Source: CAWDMC01 sp963803295
Lineage (GTDB): Bacteria; Acidobacteriota; Terriglobia; UBA7540
Direction: 5' to 3'
Assembly (NCBI GenBank): GCA_963803295.1
Contig: CAWDMC010000024.1
Coordinates: forward strand, 310,001 to 374,000
DNA: 64,000 bases
In this document: one piece after another, positions 1-8,940 of the stretch
Position numbering within the stretch: the first letter of the stretch is position 1
How the letters are laid out: every line of letters begins with the position of its first letter
Notes under the pieces: model-generated
Database searches by the model: none
Told to the model about the DNA's origin: nothing
Seen by the model: the letters and a program-made list of their open reading frames with translations, nothing else
Program-made: the position numbers and the translations under genes

Positions 1-392
1 TTGTAAGTGCCCGCTGGCACACCGCTGAGCGTGTAATCGCCATTCTCATCGGTCCACGTCTGTTGGCGCTGTCCCGTCTTCTCTTCCGTCAGCAGGATTG
101 TGGCTCCTGGAACGGCGATACCACCCGGTCCGCGGACATGGCCGGTGATGGTACCGCTGCCTACTGTGGAAGTCGCGTCCAACGAATGGGTGGGTGGATT
201 CAGCGCCTGCTCGGCCGGTACCACCTGTTGTGTTTGAGGTGTGGCCTCGAGCTGAGCCGGCGTCTGGACAGCCCGCCCTGGCAGTGCTTCAACCGCAAGC
301 AGAAACAATACTGGCAAAAAAGGTAGCGGTACCAGGCGCCCCCGCTTCAGCCTGAACCATGACCAACGCCTTCGCGATTCCACTGCGAACAA
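1..392 (-). CDS. Exported protein with carboxypeptidase regulatory-like domain, 3' part outside window
   Basis: The reading frame is open from about 392 to the window edge, so only the N-terminal ~130 residues are visible. A TTG start at 392 has an AGGGGAGAG ribosome site upstream; a GTG at 383 is the alternative. The N-terminus has arginine/lysine residues followed by a hydrophobic stretch (PLPFLPVLFLLAVEA), which looks like a signal peptide. After a proline/glutamine-rich linker comes a beta-sandwich repeat with the pattern GTITGHVRGPGGIAVPGA ... TDENGDYTLSGVPAGTY, typical of the carboxypeptidase regulatory-like (CarboxypepD_reg) domain. In Acidobacteria this N-terminal layout is common in very large TonB-dependent outer-membrane proteins, but the barrel is not visible, so that role is inferred. 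Confidence 0.6.
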   Translation of the reverse strand, partial: MFAVESRRRWSWFRLKRGRLVPLPFLPVLFLLAVEALPGRAVQTPAQLEATPQTQQVVPAEQALNPPTHSLDATSTVGSGTITGHVRGPGGIAVPGATILLTEEKTGQRQQTWTDENGDYTLSGVPAGTY

Positions 393-497
393 ATCGTCTC
401 TCCCCTCACTCCGGTCTGCTTAAAGCTATGACGTGATCCCACCGGCATGGGTTACTGACAAGACAAGCCAAAGTTCCAAAATGCCTAGTCTAGTTCT

Positions 498-643
498 AGC
501 AGGCAGGCTGCGGAAAGACTCCTCGCCACTGTCATTCTGAGGAGCCGCAGGCGACGAAGAATCTCGCGTCGCATTGAAAATACACAAACGAGATCCTTCG
601 CTACGCTCAGGATGACAGCTTCGGAGGGTTTTCGCAGCCTGCT
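498..643. repeat. 146-bp imperfect inverted-repeat element (MITE/REP-like hairpin)
   Basis: The outer arms AGCAGGCTGCGGAAA and TTTTCGCAGCCTGCT are near-perfect reverse complements. Inside them, GTCATTCTGAGGAGC... pairs with ...GCTCAGGATGAC, so the whole segment folds into one long hairpin. The inner sequence resembles the dispersed 'CATCCTGAGCGAAGCGAAGG' type seen between genes of many acidobacterial genomes. No protein is supported here; the open frames across it follow from the repeat. The rest of 393-768 holds only the upstream regions of the two flanking genes. Confidence 0.6.
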
Positions 644-768
644 AAGAGTGGAAGCCCGCGACAGCGGGCGTCTGCCTCGTCTTGTCTCAAGTACTGGAAC
701 CCTTGGCCGCCTGTTTTTGTAACTCGCGATAGCCGACGTTCGTTTAATCAGGTGGGAGGGATTTTGCA

Positions 769-1593
769 ATGAGAAGAATGAATCTCCACATTTTACTCCA
801 GGGCACGAGCCTGGCAGCGGTAAGCGGCAGTATCTTCTGCGGACTGCTTTCGGTGTTCATCGCCCTGGGAACTGCCGTAGCGCAGGATCAACAACCACCC
901 CAGGGCGCCCCCGTTGCGCCTTCAGAGCAGGCAAGGCCGGCACAGCGGGGTCGAAGATTCCCGATGCGCGGTATGAGCTTCGGGGTTGTCACCTCCGTCG
1001 GCGTCGATCGCCTGATGGTGAAAAAAAATGATGGCTCGACCGAGACCGTGCTCGTGGACGACAAAACCAACTACCGCGAGGGCGAAAAGCAAATCGCCCT
1101 GGAGGATCTGAAACCCGGTGATCATGTTGCGGTGCGCGCGCGCGATGCCGGGCCGGCAAATAGCATGACCCCCGGCTCAGCCCCGATGCCTGATCAAGGC
1201 GCAACCCAAGGCACGACCGCTACTCCCGCTGAGTGGGCGAGCAGCCAAGCCTCCCCCGCCACCGTGACCGCCGCCGGTGTACGCCGCGTCACTGGCCAGG
1301 AAATGCAGTGGTTCCAGGGGGACCGCGCTTTCGGCGAGATTACCGCAATTAACGGCAATGAGATCACGGTCACGAATCCGCGGCGGGGTACCACTCAGAC
1401 GATTGAGGTGAGTGACGGAACCACCTTCATGAAGCAAGGCAGCGCGATCACGATCAACGATCTCAAGGTGGGCGATCGCATGATGGCTGTGGGTAAAACC
1501 GCCAACGGCAAACTTGTGGCCGATCGCGTCATGGTAGGCATGCCAGGGGGCGGAGGCGGGTTCCGTCGCCCGCAGGGCGCTCCTAATCCATAG
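769..1593 (+). CDS. Exported protein with two DUF5666-like domains
   Basis: A 274-residue protein whose ATG follows a GGGAGGG ribosome site. Residues 1-39 look like a signal peptide ending near AVAQ. Two homologous beta-rich units follow: about 70-125 (FGVVTSVGVDRLMVKKNDGS ... LEDLKPGDHVAV) and about 188-242 (FGEITAINGNEITVTNPRRG ... INDLKVGDRMMAV). This is the pattern of DUF5666, in which a mineral- or metal-related binding role has been guessed but not shown. A Pro/Ala/Thr-rich linker joins the units and the C-terminus is glycine-rich. The gene stands alone. Function is unknown; the export and domain calls are fairly secure. Confidence 0.7.
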   Translation: MRRMNLHILLQGTSLAAVSGSIFCGLLSVFIALGTAVAQDQQPPQGAPVAPSEQARPAQRGRRFPMRGMSFGVVTSVGVDRLMVKKNDGSTETVLVDDKTNYREGEKQIALEDLKPGDHVAVRARDAGPANSMTPGSAPMPDQGATQGTTATPAEWASSQASPATVTAAGVRRVTGQEMQWFQGDRAFGEITAINGNEITVTNPRRGTTQTIEVSDGTTFMKQGSAITINDLKVGDRMMAVGKTANGKLVADRVMVGMPGGGGGFRRPQGAPNP

Positions 1594-1629
1594 AGGTAGT
1601 GAAGAAATTGGCCGGGCTTAGCGCTCTGC

Positions 1630-1650
1630 CGCTAGGCCCCCAGCCTAGCG
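1630..1650. terminator. Hairpin downstream of the DUF5666-like gene
   Basis: A perfect 8-bp stem (CGCTAGGC / GCCTAGCG) with a 5-nt loop lies 37 bp after the stop codon at 1593. No T-run follows, so it would be at best a weak or factor-assisted terminator. I see no gene in the rest of 1594-1951. Confidence 0.35.
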
Positions 1651-1951
1651 TGTTCACCGCTTCTGGCCTTTCCGGATGTCGGACGCTGAGCCGATTCCCT
1701 CCGGGACATTTCTTCCATCGTCATAGGCGTGGGCTACGTCAGGAAACGCACCGGTTATGCGTGGCGTCATTCCCGCAGGTGACAGTGGGCCGCGCGCCAT
1801 TGTCAACTGACTCAACGTTTACAAGAGATTGCGATACCTACTAGAATGAAGTTCGTTGGAACTGTGCCGCAAACAGGGAATGACGGGCTCGTGGCCCTGG
1901 CAGTCGCGGCCATGATGTTTCAGCTACTCTGTCCAAACACGACAACCTACT

Positions 1952-2737
1952 ATGGAATCTTTCGTTCAATTCGAGAACCGTTCCCAAAAGTGGCTGCGCG
2001 GCATGATCCATCGGCCGGCTGCGCTGCGCTCCCGGCGAGGCGGTCCCGGAGTAGTCCTGCTGCATGGATTCACCGGTGATCGGATGGAATCGCATTGGCT
2101 GTTCGTAAAGTGCTCGCGGGCGCTGGCCCTGTCCGGTATCGCCTCGCTACGCTTCGATTTTTGCGGTTCGGGGGAATCCGAAGGCGAATTCCCTGAGGTG
2201 ACACCGGAAAGTGAAATCGCCGATGCGCACGTTGCCATCGAGTTCTTCCGGCGCCAGAAAGGCGTTGATCCTACGCGCATTGGGCTGCTAGGGCTGTCTC
2301 TGGGAGGCGCCATCGCCGCTTCCATCGCCCGCCCCGATGACGTCAAGGCTCTGGTTCTGTGGTCGGCGCTGGCACACCCGGCGGAGCTGCGGAAACTAGC
2401 CGAGACCCACAGCAATCCAGTGCCCGGTAGGAATGGCGCTCGCGAGTACGCTGGGCACGAGGTCTCTTCGGGGTTTCTCGATAGCCTCGATCAAATCGAT
2501 CCTCTCGGTTCTCTGGCATCTTTCACCGGGCCCACCCTGGTGATCCATCCGGAATGCGATGAGCATCTGCCCGTCTCTCACGCGGAGGATTTCTTCCGGG
2601 CTTCGCGAGCGGAAGTGAAGCAGAAGATCATCATCTCCGGCGCCGATCATACCTATACCTCCATCGCGTCAGAGCATGAGGTTATCGACAAGACGGTTAC
2701 CTGGTTCTCCGAGCACCTTTTGAAGAATGGGCGCTGA
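1952..2737 (+). CDS. Alpha/beta hydrolase (serine peptidase S9/S33-like)
   Basis: A 261-residue cytoplasmic protein without a leader. The oxyanion region VVLLHGFTGDR (res. 34-44) precedes the nucleophile elbow GLSLGG with Ser116. The acid is probably Asp203 in HPECDEHLP and the base His233 in SGADHTY, giving a complete catalytic triad in the usual order and spacing. The length fits small esterase/acylpeptide-hydrolase-like members; the substrate cannot be told. It converges with the M49 peptidase gene, whose stop lies 37 bp away. The ribosome site is weak. An ester- or peptide-hydrolysing role is family knowledge. Confidence 0.75.
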   Translation: MESFVQFENRSQKWLRGMIHRPAALRSRRGGPGVVLLHGFTGDRMESHWLFVKCSRALALSGIASLRFDFCGSGESEGEFPEVTPESEIADAHVAIEFFRRQKGVDPTRIGLLGLSLGGAIAASIARPDDVKALVLWSALAHPAELRKLAETHSNPVPGRNGAREYAGHEVSSGFLDSLDQIDPLGSLASFTGPTLVIHPECDEHLPVSHAEDFFRASRAEVKQKIIISGADHTYTSIASEHEVIDKTVTWFSEHLLKNGR

Positions 2738-2774
2738 GCTCGTTCAAGCGTTCGGGATTGCCTGAGGCATTCCA

Positions 2775-4799
2775 TCAGCGGTGAAGCCCCTCCTCTCCAA
2801 TTTCCGCATAGCGCAGCTGCTGTACGACGTAGTCGCGTGGATAACGGATCTCCACCTCGATGATCTTTTTCTGCGCGTCGAACTGAGGCACGAGCTCGGG
2901 ATTGATCCCCACCCAATACGTTGGCAAATCGAGCTGCTTGTAGCGCGCCACCACCTGGTCTCTCCAGGCGGTGTCAAAGCGGATGCCGTACTTCGTGATC
3001 AGGTCGCGAGCAGCGTCGTAGTCGCCCTCCGCCTTGATGCGCATTAATTCGGCGAGAAGCATACCCACGCCTTTCCGCATCGCCTGATATTCGGTGACCA
3101 TCAGGTACATCCTGCCGTCGCGCTCGATCGGCTGGATAGCACTGGTCTTGTCGCGGATGTAGTTCACGATAAGCTGCGTGCCCCGGCGGTGATCCTCCTC
3201 GATCGTGTCGCCGGTCGTCACCTCGTGCAACTCCACCAAGGCCGCGCGGGCTTCGGCGTCGTAAGCCTCGCGAGACACGTCGTAGCTGGGTATGGCGCCC
3301 ATCTCCACCAACTTGGGATCCCAAAAGTTCCACAGCGCCACCAGGTCGGCCCTCGTCTCTTCTAGTGTGGAGTAATATTCCTTCAGATAATATGCAGGCT
3401 CATGGTCCAATTTTGGGCTAAGCTTGCCCGAGCCATGCCCGATTACCTCGTGCATGGCGGTATAAAGCTCCTCCTGCAGCTCATCGTATTTTAGGGCGCG
3501 GTCCAGCTCCTTCCGCGATGCGCAGAACTCGCGCGCGACCTTGTCGCCTCGGGCGAGGTTCAAGGCCCGCATGGATCCCGTGAAGATGAAGCTCTTGGTT
3601 CCATAGTGTTCGTGGATCTCGCTTTCGTTGGGAAGATTGTCGCCAATCACACCGATGTCGAAATCGCCCGTTTCAATTAGAGCATCGTCGGCATTGGCCA
3701 AAGGCGGATGCGGATTCTCCTGCTTGTACTGCGCCGCCCAGGGGGCGTGTTGCTCGAAATAGGCGGCGTTGGCCGCAAATCCCTGCATCAGCCGGTTCAT
3801 CGCCGGATCGACCATGGTCACGAAGCCCTGCATCGCGCCTTTAGCGCCGCGCGCATCTTTGTAGACTTCGACAAAACCGTTGCTGAAGTCTACGGTCGGA
3901 TTATCCTGCACCCAGTCGATATTGAACTGGCGCCAGTCGGCCGGCGCACCCGTCTGGTAATAGCGGATCAAGTCGCGGATGGCCTTCTGCTGCTGCGGCT
4001 CGGCGTAGGGGATGGCCTCGCGCAGATAGCGGATAGCACGCCCTAACTCGGCAGCGTAAAGCCCTGGCGGAATCTTACGGTCGGGGGTACCTGCGCGATA
4101 GACTTGTTCCACCAGCTTGCCGTTCTTCTTGATGAGGCGCGAGTTCAGCGGGAACTTTTCGCTGAAGCGCTTGAGATCGGCGAGGGTCACGCTCTGGTAG
4201 AGATTATTAGCGCTGGCCGTAAGCGGATCCTCGCCCGCGGGCGGATTCTTCACGGTGAGCCGGGGCTCTGATTTCGGGTCGAAAATCGGCTTGTCCAGCT
4301 CTCTGAGATCCCGCAAGAGCGCCGTCCGCGTTCCCAGGCGAGCGTGATTCCTGAGAGCCTGAAGGGCGGCGGTTTTGAGCTCGGCCGGCGTGAATTCGGG
4401 CAGAAACTTCACTGAGGTCTGAGAATTGTAGTTGCCGTGGCAACCCCAAAAGAGTTTGGTGTAGTCGGTGATCTTCTTCAGCGCGGCCGCGTCGATCCCT
4501 TCGGGATGCCGCAGGATCTCCTCCAACAAGTGCTTTTCGCGCAAGCCATAACGCGAGTTCTGATCGTAAACAATAGGGTTAACCGCGATAGCAGCCATCG
4601 AGAGCCAGTACGCGGCAGTCTTGTCCGCGAGCGAAAGAGTCTTGAACCCATCGGCCTCAAGCTGAACGAAGCCTGTGGAACCCACCCGATCGACGAGCGA
4701 GGACACGGCCTGCGAGGGCGTGGCAGGCTGCTGCCCGGCGACATAGCGGGCAGGAGGCAACAGCATCGAGCAGCAGATGACCAAAACCCTGAAGCGCAT
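2775..4799 (-). CDS. M49 family metallopeptidase (dipeptidyl-peptidase III-like), exported
   Basis: Zinc peptidase of about 674 residues. The hallmark motif HEVIGHGSGK (about res. 450-459) matches the M49 HExxxH pattern, and EETRAD (about 480-485) supplies the further zinc ligand equivalent to EECRAE. DPP III enzymes cleave dipeptides from the N-termini of oligopeptides. Unlike the classical cytosolic enzyme, this one starts with a signal-peptide-like sequence (MRFRVLVICCSMLLPPARYVAGQ). I chose the ATG at 4799, which has GAGGG upstream; an ATG at 4811 is also possible. A longer frame up to 4940 would run through a dispersed repeat (4847-4927) and is unlikely to be coding. Some bacterial M49 proteins are mislabelled as dihydrofolate reductase in databases. 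Confidence 0.82.
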   Translation of the reverse strand: MRFRVLVICCSMLLPPARYVAGQQPATPSQAVSSLVDRVGSTGFVQLEADGFKTLSLADKTAAYWLSMAAIAVNPIVYDQNSRYGLREKHLLEEILRHPEGIDAAALKKITDYTKLFWGCHGNYNSQTSVKFLPEFTPAELKTAALQALRNHARLGTRTALLRDLRELDKPIFDPKSEPRLTVKNPPAGEDPLTASANNLYQSVTLADLKRFSEKFPLNSRLIKKNGKLVEQVYRAGTPDRKIPPGLYAAELGRAIRYLREAIPYAEPQQQKAIRDLIRYYQTGAPADWRQFNIDWVQDNPTVDFSNGFVEVYKDARGAKGAMQGFVTMVDPAMNRLMQGFAANAAYFEQHAPWAAQYKQENPHPPLANADDALIETGDFDIGVIGDNLPNESEIHEHYGTKSFIFTGSMRALNLARGDKVAREFCASRKELDRALKYDELQEELYTAMHEVIGHGSGKLSPKLDHEPAYYLKEYYSTLEETRADLVALWNFWDPKLVEMGAIPSYDVSREAYDAEARAALVELHEVTTGDTIEEDHRRGTQLIVNYIRDKTSAIQPIERDGRMYLMVTEYQAMRKGVGMLLAELMRIKAEGDYDAARDLITKYGIRFDTAWRDQVVARYKQLDLPTYWVGINPELVPQFDAQKKIIEVEIRYPRDYVVQQLRYAEIGEEGLHR

Positions 4800-4846
4800 G
4801 AACACCCTCATCTCTTGAGGATTACACAATATACTGACGCCCATTG

Positions 4847-4927
4847 CTGTAGCGCCGGTGTCCCCACCGGCGTCTTTCGGCGCTGAGAGCCTGCCCTGAG
4901 TGGAGCGAAGGGACAACGCCGCTACAG
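4847..4927 (+). repeat. Dispersed palindromic repeat, site 1 (CTGTAGCGCCGGTGTCCCC family)
   Basis: It begins CTGTAGCGCCGGTGTCCCCA and ends AACGCCGCTACAG, so the ends are inverted (CTGTAGCG / CGCTACAG). It contains the segment GAGAGCCTGCCCTGAGTGG, which recurs in the copy at 26610-26752. It lies upstream of the M49 peptidase start. Confidence 0.7.
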
Positions 4928-4956
4928 AAGGGGTTGTCAACCTGCTAAGCTACTGG

Positions 4957-5040
4957 ACATTACAAACCACAGTGAGGCTCAACTCTGTAGCGGCGTTGTC
5001 CTCACCGCCAAGAACGCCGGAGGGGACACCGGCGCTACAG
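4957..5040 (-). repeat. Dispersed palindromic repeat, site 2, with conserved tail
   Basis: The palindromic part at 4985-5040 has CTGTAG / CTACAG ends. Read on the minus strand it is followed by the tail AGTTGAGCCTCACTGTGG-TTTGTAAT. The same tail follows the copies at 24462 and 26610, so the mobile or conserved unit is larger than the hairpin. Confidence 0.65.
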
Positions 5041-5189
5041 TAAGGCAGTCGGTTTGATGTGTAATATTCAATAAAATCAATCTCCGCGCAATAGAGCGTT
5101 GCAAGCACTTTACCGGAGAGCTTCACGAGCTTACTGCCGCCGGCCTCGCGTGACAACTGCGGCGTCTATCCGTGAGATAGAATCAACAG

Positions 5190-5738
5190 ATGGCGAATCG
5201 TCCTTTGGACTACCGAATACAAATCCGCTGGCTCTTGCTTGTGGTGTGCGCACTTGCCGTATCGCCGAGTCTGGATGCAGCCTGGCCAGGCGAATTGTCT
5301 CAACCGCCTTTGTGCCAGGGCGTGGCTTCGGCCGCGCCGAAGCGGGCAGCGCTTCAATTGCCCCTCCCCGACGCTGATCCCGGTCGCTTCAATCCCCTGT
5401 CATCCACCGAGGTTCATCACTTCTGGGACCGCAACAACGTGCTGCTCTTCACGGGCGTGGCGGTGGTCCGAACGTTGGACTACACCTCTACGCGCCAGTT
5501 TCGTTCGCGCGGCCACAATGAGGTGCTGCTGACGAATTCCATTGTCGACAACAAGCCCCTGTTTGCGGGCATCGAATTGGCGGGCTGGGCCTCCTCAGTG
5601 GCTCTCTCTTACGCCCTGCACCGCAGCGATCACCACAAACTGGAGCGATGGATCTCCATTGTGCACATCGGCGTCGGCACTTTCGGGGATGCGCGCAACT
5701 ACAGGCTGAGTCCGCTGCCGGCAAACGGAGCGCCGTAA
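5190..5738 (+). CDS. Conserved hypothetical exported/membrane protein
   Basis: A 182-residue protein with a likely signal peptide or anchor (about res. 12-31, IRWLLLVVCALAVSPSLDAA). The middle part includes VHHFWDRNNVLLFTGVAVVRTLDYTS. A second hydrophobic stretch lies around 126-142 (GIELAGWASSVALSYAL), and a histidine-containing segment HRSDHHKLERWISIVHIGVG follows. Small acidobacterial proteins with this HFWD...LLFTG pattern are conserved, but I know of no assigned function. It is monocistronic and no partner is evident. Confidence 0.55.
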   Translation: MANRPLDYRIQIRWLLLVVCALAVSPSLDAAWPGELSQPPLCQGVASAAPKRAALQLPLPDADPGRFNPLSSTEVHHFWDRNNVLLFTGVAVVRTLDYTSTRQFRSRGHNEVLLTNSIVDNKPLFAGIELAGWASSVALSYALHRSDHHKLERWISIVHIGVGTFGDARNYRLSPLPANGAP

Positions 5739-5836
5739 AGGAAACCCTTGTGGTTGCCCAGGGCAGCCACGAGGGCCGCCCCTACCAAGCCGCCTGATTG
5801 TTCGATTCTCGCTCAAAGGCGCAAACGACATCGAGG

Positions 5837-6079
5837 TCACCAGAAGAGACGAGAACCCAGAGGTAGCGGGTGAGGAAGCGCGCTCTTGCCGGCTCTCACC
5901 CAGGCGTCCCAGGGGCCCACGCCAGCCGTCTTGACTCGGACGAGTACCTGTCCCATCCCCGGCACCGGCTGAGACACTTCCTCGTGCACCACAGCTTCGA
6001 GCCCGCCGAAATGGTGAACGCAAACCGCCCTCATCGGCCGGGGAGGCGCGGTTTCCGGTTCCGCCGGATTTCCTTTCAT
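5837..6079 (-). pseudogene. 5' fragment of a zinc-type alcohol dehydrogenase/quinone oxidoreductase gene
   Basis: The start has a good ribosome site (AGGAGG, 7 nt before the ATG at 6079). The first ~75 residues match the GroES-like N-terminus of the medium-chain dehydrogenase/NADPH:quinone reductase superfamily: MRAVCVHHFGGLEAVVHEEV ... GQVLVRVKTAGVGPWDAWVRAG. The protein stops four residues after PHPLPLGS, where the family would continue with a SG(T/V)V-type catalytic-domain segment. The remaining ~250 residues, including the nucleotide-binding fold, are absent downstream. It is a truncated remnant and probably inactive. Confidence 0.65.
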
Positions 6080-6181
6080 GGCATTGCCTCCTGAGCGATG
6101 GGAGTGAAGAAGTTCAGGCTCCACTACAAATCATACACAATCAGTCGAGGGTGGTGCATACATCGCGTTCTCGGGAGATGG

Positions 6182-6215
6182 AGGTAGGGGGCACGGCGCG
6201 CCGTGCCTCCTACCT
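6182..6215. terminator. Long GC-rich hairpin after the hybrid kinase gene
   Basis: Two arms meet without a loop (GGCACGGCG / CGCCGTGCC) and the pairing extends outward through AGGTAGG / CCTACCT with one bulge. It lies 31 bp beyond the kinase stop codon, where a terminator would be expected. Neither strand has a U-run after it, so rho-independent termination is uncertain. Confidence 0.4.
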
Positions 6216-6245
6216 TAGGCCGGAGGATAGCAAATGACAATGATG

Positions 6246-8609
6246 TCATTTCGCGGTTTTCGCGGTGAGAGGGGAAGCGGTCAGGGTTTCGATCACGTGG
6301 AAGAGATGAGGAACATCGATCGGCTTGGACACGTAGGCGTCCATTCCCGCAGCCAGACAGCGTTGTTCGTCGCCGCACATGGCGTGAGCGGTCAGGGCAA
6401 TAACGGGAAGGCGAACTCTCCCAGTTTCTTTCTCCCTCTGGCGGATCAGACCGACGGCTTCGAGGCCGTCCATGACGGGCATCTGTACATCGAGGAGGGC
6501 CACATCGAAAGTTTCTTGCTCGCAGGCGGTAGCGGCATCGCGCCCGTTCTCGACCGCGATCACGGTGTGTCCGCGGTTTTCCAGCAGCCGGATCGCCAGC
6601 AGGCGATTGATGCGATTATCCTCACTGAGGAGGATTCGCAAGGGGCGGCTGGAAGCCTCCGACTCGGCATCAGTCGACTCAGGCTCATCCGCCAGCGGGG
6701 CTCTGCCCATGGCCTTGAGAATGCCGGCCAGGAGTTCCGGTTGTTTGAAGGGCTTGAACAGACAAACGGCGATACCCGCCTGGTGCGCGCGTTTCACTTC
6801 TCCCGTGCCTCCGCCGGAACTCAGCATGAGGATCGTGGTGGCGGCGGTTGTGGTCCGGCCTCGGATCTGCTGGGCCACGGCGATGCCATCCATTTCGGGC
6901 ATCTGGTAGTCGAGAAGAACCAGGGCGAAGGGCGGGCCGGCGTCGAGAATCCGGAGGGCCTCTTGCCCGCTGCTCGAAAGCGTTACCTGCATGCCCCAGT
7001 TCTCTAGAACACATTGAAAGAGGCGCCGGTTGGTCTCGTTGTCATCCACCACCAGCACTCGCAAGTTGCGCAAACCAGCCGTTTCAAGGGCGGGTAATTC
7101 CGTTGTCTCGATCTCCGCAGCTCGTCCAAAGCGGCCGGTGAAATGGAACTTGCTCCCTTGGCCGGGTTCGCTTTCAACCCAGATGCGACCTCCCATCATC
7201 TCGACCAGGCGGGCGGAAATGGTAAGGCCCAGCCCCGTTCCGCCATAGGTGCGGGTGGATGAGCCGTCGGCCTGGGCGAAGGCTTCGAAGATAATCTCTT
7301 GCTTGGACTTAGGTATTCCCACGCCCGTGTCTATCACTTGGAAATGGAGGTGAACCTCGCTCGTGGTGAGGTCCTTCCGCTCGACACGTACTAGCACCTT
7401 GCCGCGGTGGGTGAACTTGATGGCATTGCCGATCAGATTCAGCAGAACCTGGCGCAGCCGTAGGGGATCGCCCGAAACCCTAAGGGGCACCTCCGGCGAA
7501 ATATCGCAGGTAAGTTCAAGCCCTTTCTGGTGGGCGCCGGCGGCCAAGGTTTTGGCGGCTTCGACGACGCACCCGCGAAGATCGAAGTCGATGGTCTCCA
7601 TTTCGAGCTTCCTGGCTCCGATCTTGGAGAAATCCAGAATATCGTTGATCACCGTCATCATGGCTTCGGCAGAATAACGCACGGTGTCGAGATATTCGCG
7701 CTGCTCGGCGGTAAGAGTAGTGCTGAGCGCGAGTTCGGTCATGCCGATCACGCCATTCATAGGCGTGCGGATTTCGTGGCTCATGTTGGCCAGGAATTCA
7801 CTCTTGGCGCGGCTGGCCGCTTCAGCTTTGTCTCGGGCCTCCAGCAATTCGGAGGTGCGGGCGGCGACTTTTTCTTCCAGGTGATGGCGGTGCCGCGTGA
7901 CTTCATGATTCTGCCGCTGGATCTCCTCAAGCATCTCGTTAAAGGTATCGACCAGAACGCCGGTTTCGTCCTCGTTCTGCCGCACGGCCCGGATGGCGTA
8001 GTCCTTTTCAGCCGAAACCCTTCTCGCCGTGCAGGCCAGATGCAGAATCGGCGCCGAGATCGCACCCTGAAGCTTCGAGCCAAAGGCCATAGCAGCGAGA
8101 GAGGAGACCAGCAGGACAACGGCGATAATGCCCAGAAAGCGCTCAAGGCGCTCGCGCAGTTCCTGGAGGTCGTATTCCAGATAGAGAGTGCCGATGGTGC
8201 TGTCGGCGAGCGTAATGGGGTGAAACAGGATCAGTCGGCCGGGCTCAAGCCGGGTCCCTGCCGGCTCCAGTTGCGGCAAGGCCGAGTCGTGTGGTATATC
8301 GGCCCGTCGATAAGCGGCAAACGCCTTGCCATCGCCGGAATAGATTACCGCCATTTTCAGGTGCTGTTTGGCACGGAGTCCGGATAGCAGTTCCTCGGCT
8401 GCTTTCTGATCGCCAAAACTTAAAGCAGCGGTGCTGTTGGAGCCGATGATCTCAGCGAGTGTTTCCAGGTCCTTGCGTAGGGAGCTATGGAAGACAGTCC
8501 AATCGTAGGTAGCGAATGCAGCGCATGACAACACTAGGGCGGACACCACCACGATCATGGTAGTGACCTGCAGCTTACGCCGGATCGAAAGTCTGCGGTA
8601 AGCGAACAT
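6246..8609 (-). CDS. Hybrid sensor histidine kinase (CHASE8-like sensor, HAMP, HisKA, HATPase, two receivers)
   Basis: 787 residues. TM1 is at about 15-34. A ~110-residue extracytoplasmic domain resembling CHASE8 follows, with TM2 at about 158-177 and HAMP at about 178-235. HisKA has the phosphoacceptor His278 in EFLANMSHEIRTP. The ATPase domain has the N box NLIGNAIKFT (391-400), D box DTGVGIP (427-433) and G box GGTGLGL (456-462). Receiver 1 has Asp567 in LLDYQMPEMDG and receiver 2 Asp707 in LLDVQMPVMDG; all key residues are present. It is third on this strand after the receptor and the YfiR-like gene, an arrangement known for receptor-YfiR-kinase modules. No separate response regulator or output domain lies nearby, so output may go to an unlinked partner. 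Confidence 0.9.
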   Translation of the reverse strand: MFAYRRLSIRRKLQVTTMIVVVSALVLSCAAFATYDWTVFHSSLRKDLETLAEIIGSNSTAALSFGDQKAAEELLSGLRAKQHLKMAVIYSGDGKAFAAYRRADIPHDSALPQLEPAGTRLEPGRLILFHPITLADSTIGTLYLEYDLQELRERLERFLGIIAVVLLVSSLAAMAFGSKLQGAISAPILHLACTARRVSAEKDYAIRAVRQNEDETGVLVDTFNEMLEEIQRQNHEVTRHRHHLEEKVAARTSELLEARDKAEAASRAKSEFLANMSHEIRTPMNGVIGMTELALSTTLTAEQREYLDTVRYSAEAMMTVINDILDFSKIGARKLEMETIDFDLRGCVVEAAKTLAAGAHQKGLELTCDISPEVPLRVSGDPLRLRQVLLNLIGNAIKFTHRGKVLVRVERKDLTTSEVHLHFQVIDTGVGIPKSKQEIIFEAFAQADGSSTRTYGGTGLGLTISARLVEMMGGRIWVESEPGQGSKFHFTGRFGRAAEIETTELPALETAGLRNLRVLVVDDNETNRRLFQCVLENWGMQVTLSSSGQEALRILDAGPPFALVLLDYQMPEMDGIAVAQQIRGRTTTAATTILMLSSGGGTGEVKRAHQAGIAVCLFKPFKQPELLAGILKAMGRAPLADEPESTDAESEASSRPLRILLSEDNRINRLLAIRLLENRGHTVIAVENGRDAATACEQETFDVALLDVQMPVMDGLEAVGLIRQREKETGRVRLPVIALTAHAMCGDEQRCLAAGMDAYVSKPIDVPHLFHVIETLTASPLTAKTAK

Positions 8610-8940
8610 TCAACCTCTTCTTCTGTCCACACCTTGTCTCTCGCCCGCCGACGTTTCGTCGAAGCTTCAGGCCGGGAGAGACCTCGCAACGCGCCCTCTA
8701 TAAGATATCGGCCAATGTGCCACTTTGCGTTAGCTCAACGCCTGTGGAGCGGGCGGGGTTTCCTGCACCAGTGAAGGCCAGGAACAAAGAGTAGACAGCA
8801 ACAGAGGGCCATCAAGGCCACAAAAGCCTGCCGGGTCAGGCAAGGCTGGCAGTGTGGGTGCGGCACGCCAGTGCGAGATGCTTGTGGCAGCGCTCTGGGT
8901 GTTTCCCGCCTTTTGCCTTCTGCCTCCTGCCGGCTGTCTT
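8610..8940. other. 331-bp gap inside the receptor-YfiR-kinase unit
   Basis: No coding frame with family features is visible on either strand. The region contains pyrimidine-rich low-complexity sequence (TTTTGCCTTCTGCCTCCTGC) just after the YfiR-like stop codon. It may hold a separate promoter for the kinase, but I could not pick out a convincing one. Confidence 0.4.

Noticed and set aside
485..769. 94-codon minus-strand gene
   Set aside because: It lies across the hairpin repeat at 498-643 and has no domain or ribosome site.
4800..4940. Longer N-terminus of the M49 peptidase up to 4940
   Set aside because: It would be encoded by a dispersed palindromic repeat and would bury the signal peptide.
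7530..8387. Long open frame (285 codons) on the plus strand
   Set aside because: It is antisense to the hybrid kinase gene, whose domains are all recognisable; the opposite strand shows no family features.
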